Positions 55,596 through 64,000 of a stretch of DNA of 64,000 bases are shown here, piece after piece; within the stretch, counting starts at the first letter, position 1; every line of letters begins with the position of its first letter. This stretch comes from Bombyx mori. Taxonomy: Eukaryota > Arthropoda > Insecta > Lepidoptera > Bombycidae. A program made the translations under genes and the position numbers. Below the pieces are notes generated by a model. That model worked only from the letters and a program-made list of their open reading frames with translations, was not told the origin of the DNA and searched no databases. The stretch spans positions 12,044,001 to 12,108,000 of the forward strand of contig NC_085118.1 in the NCBI RefSeq assembly GCF_030269925.1. Reading direction: 5' to 3'.

Positions 55596-58500
55596 CTAAA
55601 CTATGGCAACATCAGCATCTTTGTTTTTCTTTTTGATGAGGAATTCGCCGTGCACCCTCATGTGGAGCTTTAAATTATGATTCCCGGTGAAAGCTTTGCT
55701 ACAAACTTTACAAACGTACGGTCTTTCACCTGCAACAGAATAGACATTTAAAATTTTATTCATTTACTTTATGTAGTTTTTAATGTGACATACAAACAGA
55801 TAAGACGAGGTGTATAGTATTTTTAGTAGGTTTATTGTTTATGTCATGCGCTACTTAAATTATCATACTTATCTACTTATGATTAAGATTGTTCTAATGA
55901 GCATTGTTTCCTACTGGTTTATGGGGTGCGAGAGGGGCGCAATGGCGGTCGATAGCGTATGATTCACCTGACAAGATTGCCGAAGATATGGACTTATCAT
56001 AAAAAAATATGTGCGATTTTTACTGCGGCTGAAGGAGTTCACAGTCTACCTGATGTTAAGTGATTACTGGAGCTCGTGGACATCAATTCTTGATTGCCGT
56101 CAACTTGTGACATAGACATAATGATGGTCACTTAGCGAATTTAACATCATTATGATTATTACCCTTAATATATAATCAATAATTACGATAACTTTTGCTT
56201 TATATATTTTATTTCCACAAAGTTAAAATTATGAAATTTTAATTTTTTATTTTCATAAACAAATACCTAACTTTTCAGGCATCGGTCTGTTCCTTTTCAG
56301 GTACAATAAATACTTATTGAATTGAATTAATAAAAAAATCGAGAAATTTGGATAATCTTCGTATTACACTTTCTAAGAGTTGTCACATCCTTCCTACATA
56401 TTAAAGGTATTATCTATGTCCATCCCTCAAGCCGGAACACATGACACCTTCACAACAAAAAAGTTGAATAACGAGCTTTAGTCATGCAAACTCACAACAA
56501 TACCCCGTCATCCTCACGTGATTCCGACCCGGTGGTAGATTCTGCGAACTACAACTTTTTTTTTCTCCTACCTATGCTGAGAGCCTTGAGAGGCTATTTT
56601 AGCTTCGCCCTAACATGTAGGTGAGCTCACGGGGCTCAAACCGGAGTGTTGCTAATACTGACCCTAGCAAGAGCAGTTCTTCACAGAATCTACCACGGGA
56701 TCGGAATCGCGACCCACTGAAAAGATCCGGCGAGAAAATCAGTGGGCAGTCTATAGATTAAATTACTCCTCTTGCTAGGGCTAGTGTTAGCAAATCCTCT
56801 CAGTTTGAAACCGTAAGCTCACTTACCAAATCGTGCGTAGCTGGAATAAGCCCTTAGGTCACCAGCTATTTGGTAGGGAAAAAATCATCCTAGTTACACA
56901 AAATCCAAGTTTGACTCCCGCTCGGACTCAATATCTATATTAGAGACTAGCGACCCGCCCTCGCTTCGCTTCGGAAGCATTAAATTTTATTATTGATAGG
57001 CGAGTCCCGCCATGTTGCGTGCGGTACGACAATAACAGCGGGTGACGCCGCAGGGCGAAGCTAGTCTAAAAATGTAACCTAAGTTACTCCTTATATCATC
57101 AGCTACCTATTAGTCAAAGTTTCATCAAAATCAGTTCAGCCGTTCCAAAGATTAGCCGGAACAAACAGAAAGACAGACAGACAGACAGAAAATGTAAAAA
57201 AAAATATTTTTGTGTTTGTACCGTATATATATTCATATGCATGTAGTAAAAAGCGGTTATTTCAATATTACAAATAGACACTCCAATTTTATTTATATGT
57301 ATAGATAAACAGTAATTCCTCTATCTTAGAGTCGTCCACAGTGGAACGTCGTTTATTTTTAAGTGATTGTATAATAACCTGTATGTGTTCGTCGATGTTT
57401 GATCAGTACGCTGGCACTATAAAACTTAGCCGGACAATATTCACAGTGTTTCGTCTTATTGTTCTCGTGTCGGTTGATGTGCACTTTCAATCCATTCGAC
57501 GTTCTGAACTCAGCCGGACACCTGTGACATTTATATATTGATTCTGGATTGTGTTTCTTCATGTGTTTTAGTAACTGAAACAAAAAAAAAATGTCCTTTT
57601 TACACGATTTCTATTAATTAGCCTTGCCTGTAAACTATGTATGTAACTATAAATTACACGCTTATGTTGACCACCTACTATATCAACTATTCAAATTCAA
57701 TATGAAATTTTCATATAAATCTAATGCATCTTATGATATGTATGTCATAATTTTTTACCATTAAATATTTTAATATATTTTATGAATGATTTCTCTAATA
57801 CTGTTTTATAAAATTATCATTAATACAGCACAGTCATTATACAGTATATTATATACTCTCATTGTGTGCATGTATTGATTAGTTAACATTTGTACGACCG
57901 CACATTTAATTATTATTATAAAACTCCCTCCGTGAAGATCTACATGAAGGATTTTTTTTTTATGTGGACGAGCTCACAGCCCATCTGGTCTTAGGTGGTT
58001 ACCGGAGCCCATAGACATCTACAACGTAAATACGACATCCACCTTGAGATATTATTATAAGTTCTAAGATCTCAGTATAGTTACAACGGCTGCCCCACTC
58101 TTCAAACCGAAACGCATTACTGCTTCACAGCAGAAATCGGCAGGGTGGTGGTACCTATCCGTGCGAACTCACAAGAGGTCCTACCACCTAAAAAAAAAAG
58201 GAACAAGCAACAAGTGACGTTATTTCTGTTACTTTTTTTTTTATTCTAACCTATTATATTTTTACATTTTTTTTTTTTTTTTTTTTTTTATTGCTTTCGA
58301 TAGGCAGACGAGCTTACGGCTCATTTGATGGGAAATGATAACCGTCGCCCATAGACATCCAAAGTACATCAGTGACTCAGATGCGTTGCCTATCCTGGCC
58401 TGGATGGGCAGCCTTATGTATGTTACACCGGCTATCCTGTCTTTCAGACCGGAACACAGTATTACTGTTTTGCGGCAGAAATAGACAGGACGGTGGTACC

Positions 58501-61500
58501 AACCCGGGCGAGCTTCTACACAGAACCCTACCACCAGTACCATGTACTTAAATATCTGTTCAAAAGCGATTTTAGCGATAAGAACAAACAACCTTATGAT
58601 GATGTGATGACTAGATCTATGAATAACGAATGTGAGCTTTCAATTAAATACCTACAACCTCTAACTGCTTCGTCATAAATTTTCCCAATTTTCACACAAG
58701 TTCAATCCTTGTGTGAAAATTGGGAAAATTTATGACGAAGCAGTTAGAGGTTGTAGCTATATTGTATTGTAACTATAATTGAGACCCTTGGAACTTGTAT
58801 CTCAAGATGGGTGGCGCATTTGCGTTGTAGATGTCTATGGGCTCCAGTAACCACTTGACACCAGGTGGGCTGTGAGCTCGTCCACTCATCTAAGCAATAA
58901 AAAAAAAATAAAAAAAAAGAACTGATCAACGGTTAGAATCCACTAACGAGGCGATAGTAAATAAATTCTATATTAAATTACCTTTCTATTGGTTTCTTCG
59001 ATACCGCAAACATGACAAACAGTCGTTGCTTTATCACACTTATGTTTGTCACAGCTCTCTTGATCCTTAAATATTCTCTCGCAAGTTTTACAGTTAACTT
59101 TGCTCATTGTATGGTATCTGATCTTGTGATTCTGTAATTATTATATTATTATCTTTTATAAATGAAAAATATAGTGATCAAATTCTAAGAATTTACTGAT
59201 GGTACAAGATGTCCTTGTGAGTCCGCACGGGTAGGTACCACCACCCTGCCTATTTCTGCCGTGAAGCAGTAATACGTTTCGGTTTGAAGGGTGGGGCAGC
59301 CGTTGTAACTGTACTGAGACCTTAGAACTCATATCTCAAGGTGGGTGGCGGCATTTACGTTGTACTCGTACATGTCTATGGCCCTGGTAACCACTTAACA
59401 TCAGGTGGGCGGTGAGCTCGTCCACCCGTCTATGCAATAAATAAATAAAAACTCCAGACTACCTCCGAAACAAAGCTCCAAGTTAAGCACTACTCAAAGG
59501 ATATATTTCAAATCCGGAGGGAAGTGTACGAATGTCGTGCTTATTCCTACAACAAAGCTTTCCGATTTGAAGGGTGGGGGTGGGATGCGCCGTTATATAA
59601 TACAGCTGAGACTTGGACCTTATATCTCAGGGTGAGTGACGGTGTTTATGGTGCGAAGTGTATAACCCTAGTACTCAACTAACACCAGGTGGGCCGTCTG
59701 TTCGTGCATCAAATTACGCAATAAAAAAAAAACGGTGTGCATTTCACACGTGGTATAAGTGAAACCTTAAAAAAATTTTGCTTCAAAATAATGAGACGAA
59801 TGTAAAATTCCGGGAAGAGGATAATTATAGGTTTTAGTAATGATCATAGTGATACAAAGTTTCATAATTATTTTACATTTTATTCGTAATATATTACATA
59901 AATTTATACAGAATTTATTAAGTATAATATAAGGTACGAAGCAGAGCACAAACCACGAATATAAGAAATACTGTATAATGCGCCCTATCTCATTTTCTCA
60001 ACACGTTAAATCTTATGATTTTATATGTCTGTCTCTTTTTACTGTCGCTTTTTTTCGTTACATCGACTTTCGAATTACAACGATACTAACGAAGTTTTCA
60101 CTTCAAAAACAATAGACATAGATAGTCACTACTTCCCCAGTTCTTCTCAGAACCTTAATGAACCTTATAACCTCCATAATTATTGTAAATATGAAGTGTA
60201 TTATCTATGCTCAGAACTGCGGTCCTTTTTGGAACTAAATACAACATTTTTTTTACAATATTTATTGATGTTGTCTGTATTTGGAACGATTTTAAATTTG
60301 AATTCGGAACTTGTATGAAGTTCCGAATTCAAATTTAAAATTTCTGTATGAGAATAATGAGGCGTAGAGATTGATCGAATTTATCGTTACGGTTAAAATC
60401 ATTATGGAATAGTTATCGTTTGAAGCTCATTAGAATCGCGTTTCATAATTTCATACTCACTAGTAGTCCCGCATGGTATTTGGTTTTATAATCACACAAG
60501 TCGCACGACAAGTGTTTCTGCGTTTCATGCTTTAGTATGTGTACCGCTATACTTGTTTTAGAACGGAATCTGAAATGTGAGATTACAAACAAAATCAAAT
60601 CTTATGTACAGGGTGAAGTTTTTTTTCTTCAAAAAACAAACAAATCTAAATGTTATTTACAAAAGCAAGCTTAACCTATATTTAAGGGCTTTCTTCAAGA
60701 AAACCTTTGGTAAAAAAAGCGATCTACATAATAATATATGAAGGGGAAATTTTGACTGATACACAGAAATCGAGGAATGTGATAAAATGGAGTAAGCGCA
60801 CCATCATCTTACCCTATTATGCCTCAAAGCAGTCATAGGTCCCAATTTGAAGGGTGGAACACTTGTTTAATAATTCATATGAAAAGTCGACATCGCGTCT
60901 CTCAGAGAAAAAGCGTTATCTCAGGCGTTCAATGCTACATAAAAAAATAATATGCTTCCGTTATCTAAATATTTAAGTACAATAATAGTCACCCTTTAGA
61001 GCAATAATCACAGAAGAACTTAATTTCACCGTGTATAACGTTCATGTGTCGATATAGTTTCTTTGGTTTCTCAAATTGTTTCAAGCATTGCTCACATTTC
61101 CAACCTGGTCCCTGAAAATTGTATTCAATTTAAAACTGAACAATATGAGAGAGAGATTAAGAGACCCGCTTTTGTGAATCATATTTCAAAAATTTTCTTC
61201 TACCTTAGAAAGACTTCACTATATGTCACATGTTTTTCACTGGAGACCATGGGTTGTGTGCAACACCAATCGTTGATATATATCTGGGAGATCTATCTTT
61301 AGCGATACTCGATTACCACTCATATTACAAATAGTATTAAGTTTGATTTAATCTTGTTTGCAATTAAACCTTCTTTAAAACCTTAAGTTTATATCTATTG
61401 GTTTCTTGTATTCAAGTAATCATCAGCTGTTTTGTGGAAAAAAAAGTCATTGTAGGCCATATTTTACCTGATGGAAATGATATATTTTATAATGAAGCTC

Positions 61501-61700
61501 CATATTTGAATTCCGCCACCAATACATGGAACATATGTGACAGCGCTGTTGATTATTTGGTAAGTGTTCCATCCTGTGAGCTAAAAGCTGTGCCCAGTTA
61601 CTACATTTCCTATCACATAATTCACAATTTCTACTGTTCTTGTGTGTCTCTATGTGAGAACTTAACAATATGTTGGAGCTGAAGTATTGTGTACAAATAC
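55596..61700 (-). CDS. C2H2 zinc-finger protein, 3' six exons (5' end outside the window)
   Basis: Probable nuclear DNA-binding protein. Exons: 61468-61700 (enters with a 2-nt partial codon), 60993-61111, 60461-60569, 58982-59131, 57379-57574, 55596-55729. The phases agree throughout and the stop is at 55596. About 313 residues are in view. Eleven finger-like units follow one another, for example ICTQYF...HIETH, NCELC...HRMEH, KCEQCLKQF...HMNVIH, LSCDLC...HKIRYH, VNCKTCERIF (C2HC-like), YKCHRCPAEF...HINRH, KHCEYCPAKF...HRRTH, then the canonical TGERPY linker and YVCKVCSKAF...HMRVH. Several fingers are split by introns. The C-terminal tail is short (KNKDADVAIV). No BTB or ZAD domain is visible in this part. 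Orthology is not recognised. The upstream intron holds an R1-clade LINE. Confidence 0.9.
56010..56095 (-). mobile_element. Degenerate Bm1 fragment
   Basis: GAGTTCACAGTCTACCTGAT and TAAGTGATTACTGGAGCTCG align with the Bm1 3' half. Confidence 0.5.
56552..56883. mobile_element. Two LINE 3' ends head to head
   Basis: 56552-56758 is a minus copy (TTTTTTTTCTCCTACCTATG ... GATCCGGCGAGAAAATCAGT). 56765-56883 is a plus copy (CTTGCTAGGGCTAGTGTTAG ... TATTTGGTAGGGAAAAAA). They belong to the same tail family and form an imperfect inverted repeat. Confidence 0.7.
56943..57235. repeat. Dispersed repeat with CTAG-type end
   Basis: GACTAGCGACCCGCCCTCGC, TTCGCTTCGG, then TCAAAATCAGTTCAGCCGTT and a (CAGA)n run at about 57172. 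This is a familiar lepidopteran dispersed repeat; the class was not decided. Confidence 0.45.
57950..58195 (-). mobile_element. Bm1 SINE
   Basis: Poly-T, TGTGGACGAGCTCACAGCCC, ACCGAAACGCATTACTGCTT and ACTCACAAGAGGTCCTACCA. It lies in a zinc-finger gene intron. Confidence 0.85.
58266..58560 (-). mobile_element. Diverged Bm1-related SINE
   Basis: A long T-run at 58266-58289, then TTGCTTTCGATAGGCAGACG, TGGCCTGGATGGGCAGCCTT, TTTTGCGGCAGAAATAGACA and CCCTACCACCAGTACC. The layout resembles Bm1 but with a SINE2-like start and extra internal sequence, so it may be a separate subfamily. Confidence 0.55.
58652..58756. repeat. Perfect inverted repeat, 49-bp arms, 7-bp loop
   Basis: The left arm 58652-58700 (CTACAACCTCTAACTGCTTC ... 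CACACAAG) is matched base for base by the right arm 58708-58756, around the loop TTCAATC. It sits between two Bm1-type SINEs in a zinc-finger gene intron. Confidence 0.95.
58757..58920 (+). mobile_element. Bm1 SINE, 5' truncated
   Basis: TATTGTAACTATAATTGAGA, TATCTCAAGATGGGTGGCGC and CACTCATCTAAGCAATAAAA. It starts directly at the end of the perfect inverted repeat. Confidence 0.85.
59195..59440 (+). mobile_element. Bm1 SINE
   Basis: ACTGATGGTACAAGATGTCC, TTGTGAGTCCGCACGGGTAG and GTCTATGCAATAAATAAATA. Full headless body. It starts close to the acceptor of the 58982-59131 exon. Confidence 0.85.
59560..59731 (+). mobile_element. Degenerate Bm1 SINE
   Basis: GATTTGAAGGGTGGGGGTGG, CTTATATCTCAGGGTGAGTG and ACACCAGGTGGGCCGTCTGT, ending ACGCAATAAAAAAAAAA. 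Confidence 0.7.
59738..60112. repeat. Dispersed element with AAGTGAAAC inverted ends
   Basis: The start GTGGTATAAGTGAAACCTTA and the end GAAGTTTTCACTTCAAAAAC are inverted. Similar ends occur near 23090, 25100 and 33530. Non-coding. Confidence 0.4.
60290..60342. repeat. Perfect inverted repeat, 24-bp arms, 5-bp loop
   Basis: The left arm ATTTTAAATTTGAATTCGGA, ACTT (60290-60313) and its exact reverse complement at 60319-60342 flank the loop GTATG. It lies in the same gene as the 58652 palindrome, 1.6 kb away. Confidence 0.95.
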
Positions 61701-61828
61701 CTGAAATAATTAGCGGCTTATACCTTTGGTTGAGAGGTTCTCGGTAGACTCTTTATGGTCTGCCTAATTACCAGTAGTGTTGTAGGAAAACTCACATCAG
61801 CCTGCAATACTTTGCTAACACCTGCCTT

Positions 61829-63766
61829 GTGGATGCAATTCTTCGCGTGCGGTCCCTCTCGGACGAGGCCGTTTCTCGGGGTGGGGTGGCGCTGGCGGTG
61901 TCTCTTGACATCGCCAACGCATTTAACACTCTGCCCTGGACCGTGATAGGGGGGGCACTGGAGAGGCATGGAGTGCCCCTCTACCTCCGCCGGCTGGTTG
62001 GGTCCTATTTGGGGGCCAGGTCGGTCGTATGTACCGGGTACGGTGGGACCCTTCATCGTTTTCCGGTCGTGCGTGGTGTTCCGCAGGGGTCGGTTCTCGG
62101 CCCCCTCTTGTGGAATATCGGGTACGACTGGGTGCTGAGGGGCGCCCTCCTCCCGGGCCTCCGCGTTATTTGTTACGCGGACGACACGTTGGTCGTGGCC
62201 CGGGGGGATGATTTTAGGGAGTCTGCCCGTCTCGCCACAGCGGGAGTGGCCCTCGTCGTCGGAAGGATAAGGAGGCTGGGTCTCGACGTGGCGCTCAATA
62301 AATCCGAGGCTCTGTGGTTTCACGGGCCGCGGAGGGCGCCACCCGTTGACACCCACATCGTGGTTGGAGGCGTCCGGATAGGGGTCGGGGTGCAGTTGAA
62401 GTACCTCGGCCTCGTGTTGGACAGCCGGTGGGCCTTTCGTGCTCACTTTGCGGAGCTGGTCCCCCGATTGATGGGGACGGCCGGTTCTTTGAGCCGGCTG
62501 CTCCCGAATATTGGGGGACCGGATCAGGTTGTGCGCCGTCTCTACGCGGGGGTGGTGCGATCGATGGCCCTGTACGGTGCACCTGTGTGGGCTGAGCCGC
62601 GCAACCGGGCCACTATGGCTCGGTTCCTGCGCCGGCCGCAGCGCACCGTTGCCATCAGGGTCATCCGCGGATATCGCACCGTCTCCTTCGAGGCGGCGTG
62701 TGTTTTGGCGGGGACGCCGCCATGGGAGCTGGAGGCGGAGTCGCTCGCTGCCGACTATCGGTGGCGCAGCGAGCTTCGTGCTCGGGGCGTGGCGCGTGTC
62801 CCCGAGAGTGAGCTGCGGGCGCGGAAGGCCCATTCTCGGCGGTCCGTGCTCGAGTCGTGGTCGAGGCGATTGGCCAACCCCACGTGGGGGCTACGGACCG
62901 TCGAGGCGGTTTACCCGGTCTTTGATGACTGGGTGAATCGTGGCGAGGGACGTCTCACCTTTCGTCTGGTGCAGGTGCTGACCGGGCACGGATGCTTCGG
63001 GAAGTACCTGCGCCGGATAGGGGCTGAGCCGACGACGAGGTGTCACCATTGTGGACACGACCTGGACACGGCGGAGCATACGCTCGCTGTCTGCCCCGCT
63101 TGGGAGGTGCAGCGCCGTGTCCTGGTCGCAAAGATAGGACCTGACTTGTCGCTGCCTGGCGTCGTGGCGTCGATGCTTGGCAGCGATGAGTCATGGAAGG
63201 CTATGCTCGACTTCTGCGAGTGCACCATCTCGCAGAAGGAGGCGGCGGGGCGAGTGAGGGAAAGCTCTCCTCACTACGCAGAAACCCGCCGCCGCCGAGC
63301 AGGGGGTCGGGACCGGGGTCGTATCCGTGACCTGGCCCCCTAAGAGCTAGGGGTCCCACCCGTTTTGTGCGGGGAGGGACCCAGACGAGGGGTGGCGTGC
63401 TCTGCACGCTCACCCGCAATAGGAAGCCGGGTGATGGTAGACCGCGTTCCCCCGACCGCTCTGGGGGAAGGTGTAACGCGGCGCCATCAAAGCGGGCTCT
63501 CGGCCCGCTGAACGAGGGAACCGGTGGTCGTTTCGCTGGCGGCCACCGGTCCGGCGTCCGAGGGACGGTGGGATGGATGTAATGTGCTCTGCGTCAATCC
63601 TGTCCCGCCGTTTCAATAGCCCCGACTGGGCTCCGGCCCGGTCCGAGGTAGGGCGCCGGTTGTGAGCGGCAGGAGTTTTTAGTGAGGTTCAACTCCCACA
63701 TACCCCACCTGCCGCGCGGGTGGGGATCCGGCGATTTTCTCCTGTGGAAAAAAAAAAAAAAAAAAA
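61829..63766 (+). mobile_element. R1-clade non-LTR retrotransposon, 5' truncated
   Basis: A single open frame at 61829-63343 (504 codons, GC-rich unlike its surroundings) starts inside the RT: VSLDIANAFNTLPW (motif A), VPQGSVLGPLLWN (motif B), ICYADDTLVVA (motif C). It ends with the R1-type C-terminal zinc knuckle CHHCGHDLDTAEHTLAVC. A roughly 400-bp GC-rich 3' UTR and an A-tail (63748-63766) follow. The insertion is flanked by AACACCTGCCTT at 61817-61828 and again at 63767-63778, a perfect 12-bp target duplication. The intact frame and perfect duplication point to a young insertion. Fingers and endonuclease are lost, so it cannot move by itself. Confidence 0.92.
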
Positions 63767-63850
63767 AACACCTGCCTTAGTGACAGCAGTGTTTAGCTGA
63801 ATCTACCACCGGATCAGAATCGCAACTCACTGAGAAGATCCAAACATTCT
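63767..63850 (-). mobile_element. LINE 3'-end fragment split by the R1-clade insertion
   Basis: CTGAATCTACCACCGGATCA and ACTCACTGAGAAGATCC belong to the LINE tail family. Its other part, with TTTGCTAACACCTGCC, lies at about 61790-61828 on the far side of the inserted element. Confidence 0.6.
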
Positions 63851-63978
63851 CATTATGAAGTTATTATGATCTAAAGAATAAAGTGCTTGATGTACCTACA
63901 CATATTAAGGGTTGAGACTATGGTTATTTTAAAATACAACAGGTACATAAAAAATCTAATAAAATACATACTTAACTT

Positions 63979-64000
63979 TACTGGTGGTAGGACCTATTGT
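63979..64000 (+). mobile_element. Start of a Bm1 SINE cut by the window edge
   Basis: TACTGGTGGTAGGACCTATT is the usual first 20 bp of headless Bm1 copies. Confidence 0.7.

Noticed and set aside
61718..62833. A 371-codon open frame on the minus strand
   Set aside because: It is antisense to the GC-rich R1-clade RT frame; GC-rich coding DNA often leaves the opposite strand open. The plus frame carries the RT motifs.

Overview
The window looks like euchromatin of a silkworm (Bombyx, most likely B. mori or a close relative). Copies of the Bombyx SINE Bm1 lie every few kilobases in both orientations, and there are lepidopteran-style Helitron ends and several non-LTR retrotransposon families. The genes have animal introns with GT/AG borders. 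No sequence database was searched: families were assigned by recognising domains and repeat motifs, and exon borders by splice signals plus reading-phase continuity.

Layout. 1-1557 is the 3' part of a Jockey-like LINE, followed by repeats. 5210-19496 (minus) is a 14-exon gene for a membrane protein with signal peptide, PAN/apple modules, zona pellucida (ZP) domain and transmembrane helix, of the apical-matrix ZP class. 19500-29800 is repeat-rich and gene-poor; it holds a broken THAP-domain fragment, several foldback (MITE-like) elements and a Helitron nested in a MITE. 29820-40034 (minus) is a complete 11-exon LRRC40 orthologue of 601 residues. 40560-44000 is a pile of LINE pieces. 45478-47287 (plus) is glycoprotein hormone beta 5 (GPB5, the thyrostimulin beta subunit), three exons, 156 residues, ten cysteines. 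49293-52882 (plus) is a ROR-family receptor tyrosine kinase of 970 residues (Ig, Frizzled CRD, kringle, TM, kinase) whose first 750 residues come from one exon. 55596-61700 (minus) is the 3' part of a C2H2 zinc-finger gene with about 11 fingers; its 5' end lies beyond the window. 61829-63766 is a GC-rich R1-clade LINE with a perfect 12-bp target duplication, in the upstream intron of the zinc-finger gene.

The host genes do not form one pathway. GPB5 and ROR are signalling genes lying in tandem; ROR and the zinc-finger gene are convergent and their poly(A) signals almost meet at 55.47-55.51 kb.

The most unusual observations are: a U2 snRNA-like sequence fused at its 3' side to a Bm1 SINE in the same orientation (14036-14419); an inverted, decayed copy of LRRC40 exon 7 inside intron 10 of the same gene (30048-30215); two near-perfect short-loop palindromes in zinc-finger gene introns (58652-58756, 60290-60342); and a PAN/ZP gene whose stop codon sits 3 bp from a LINE insertion.
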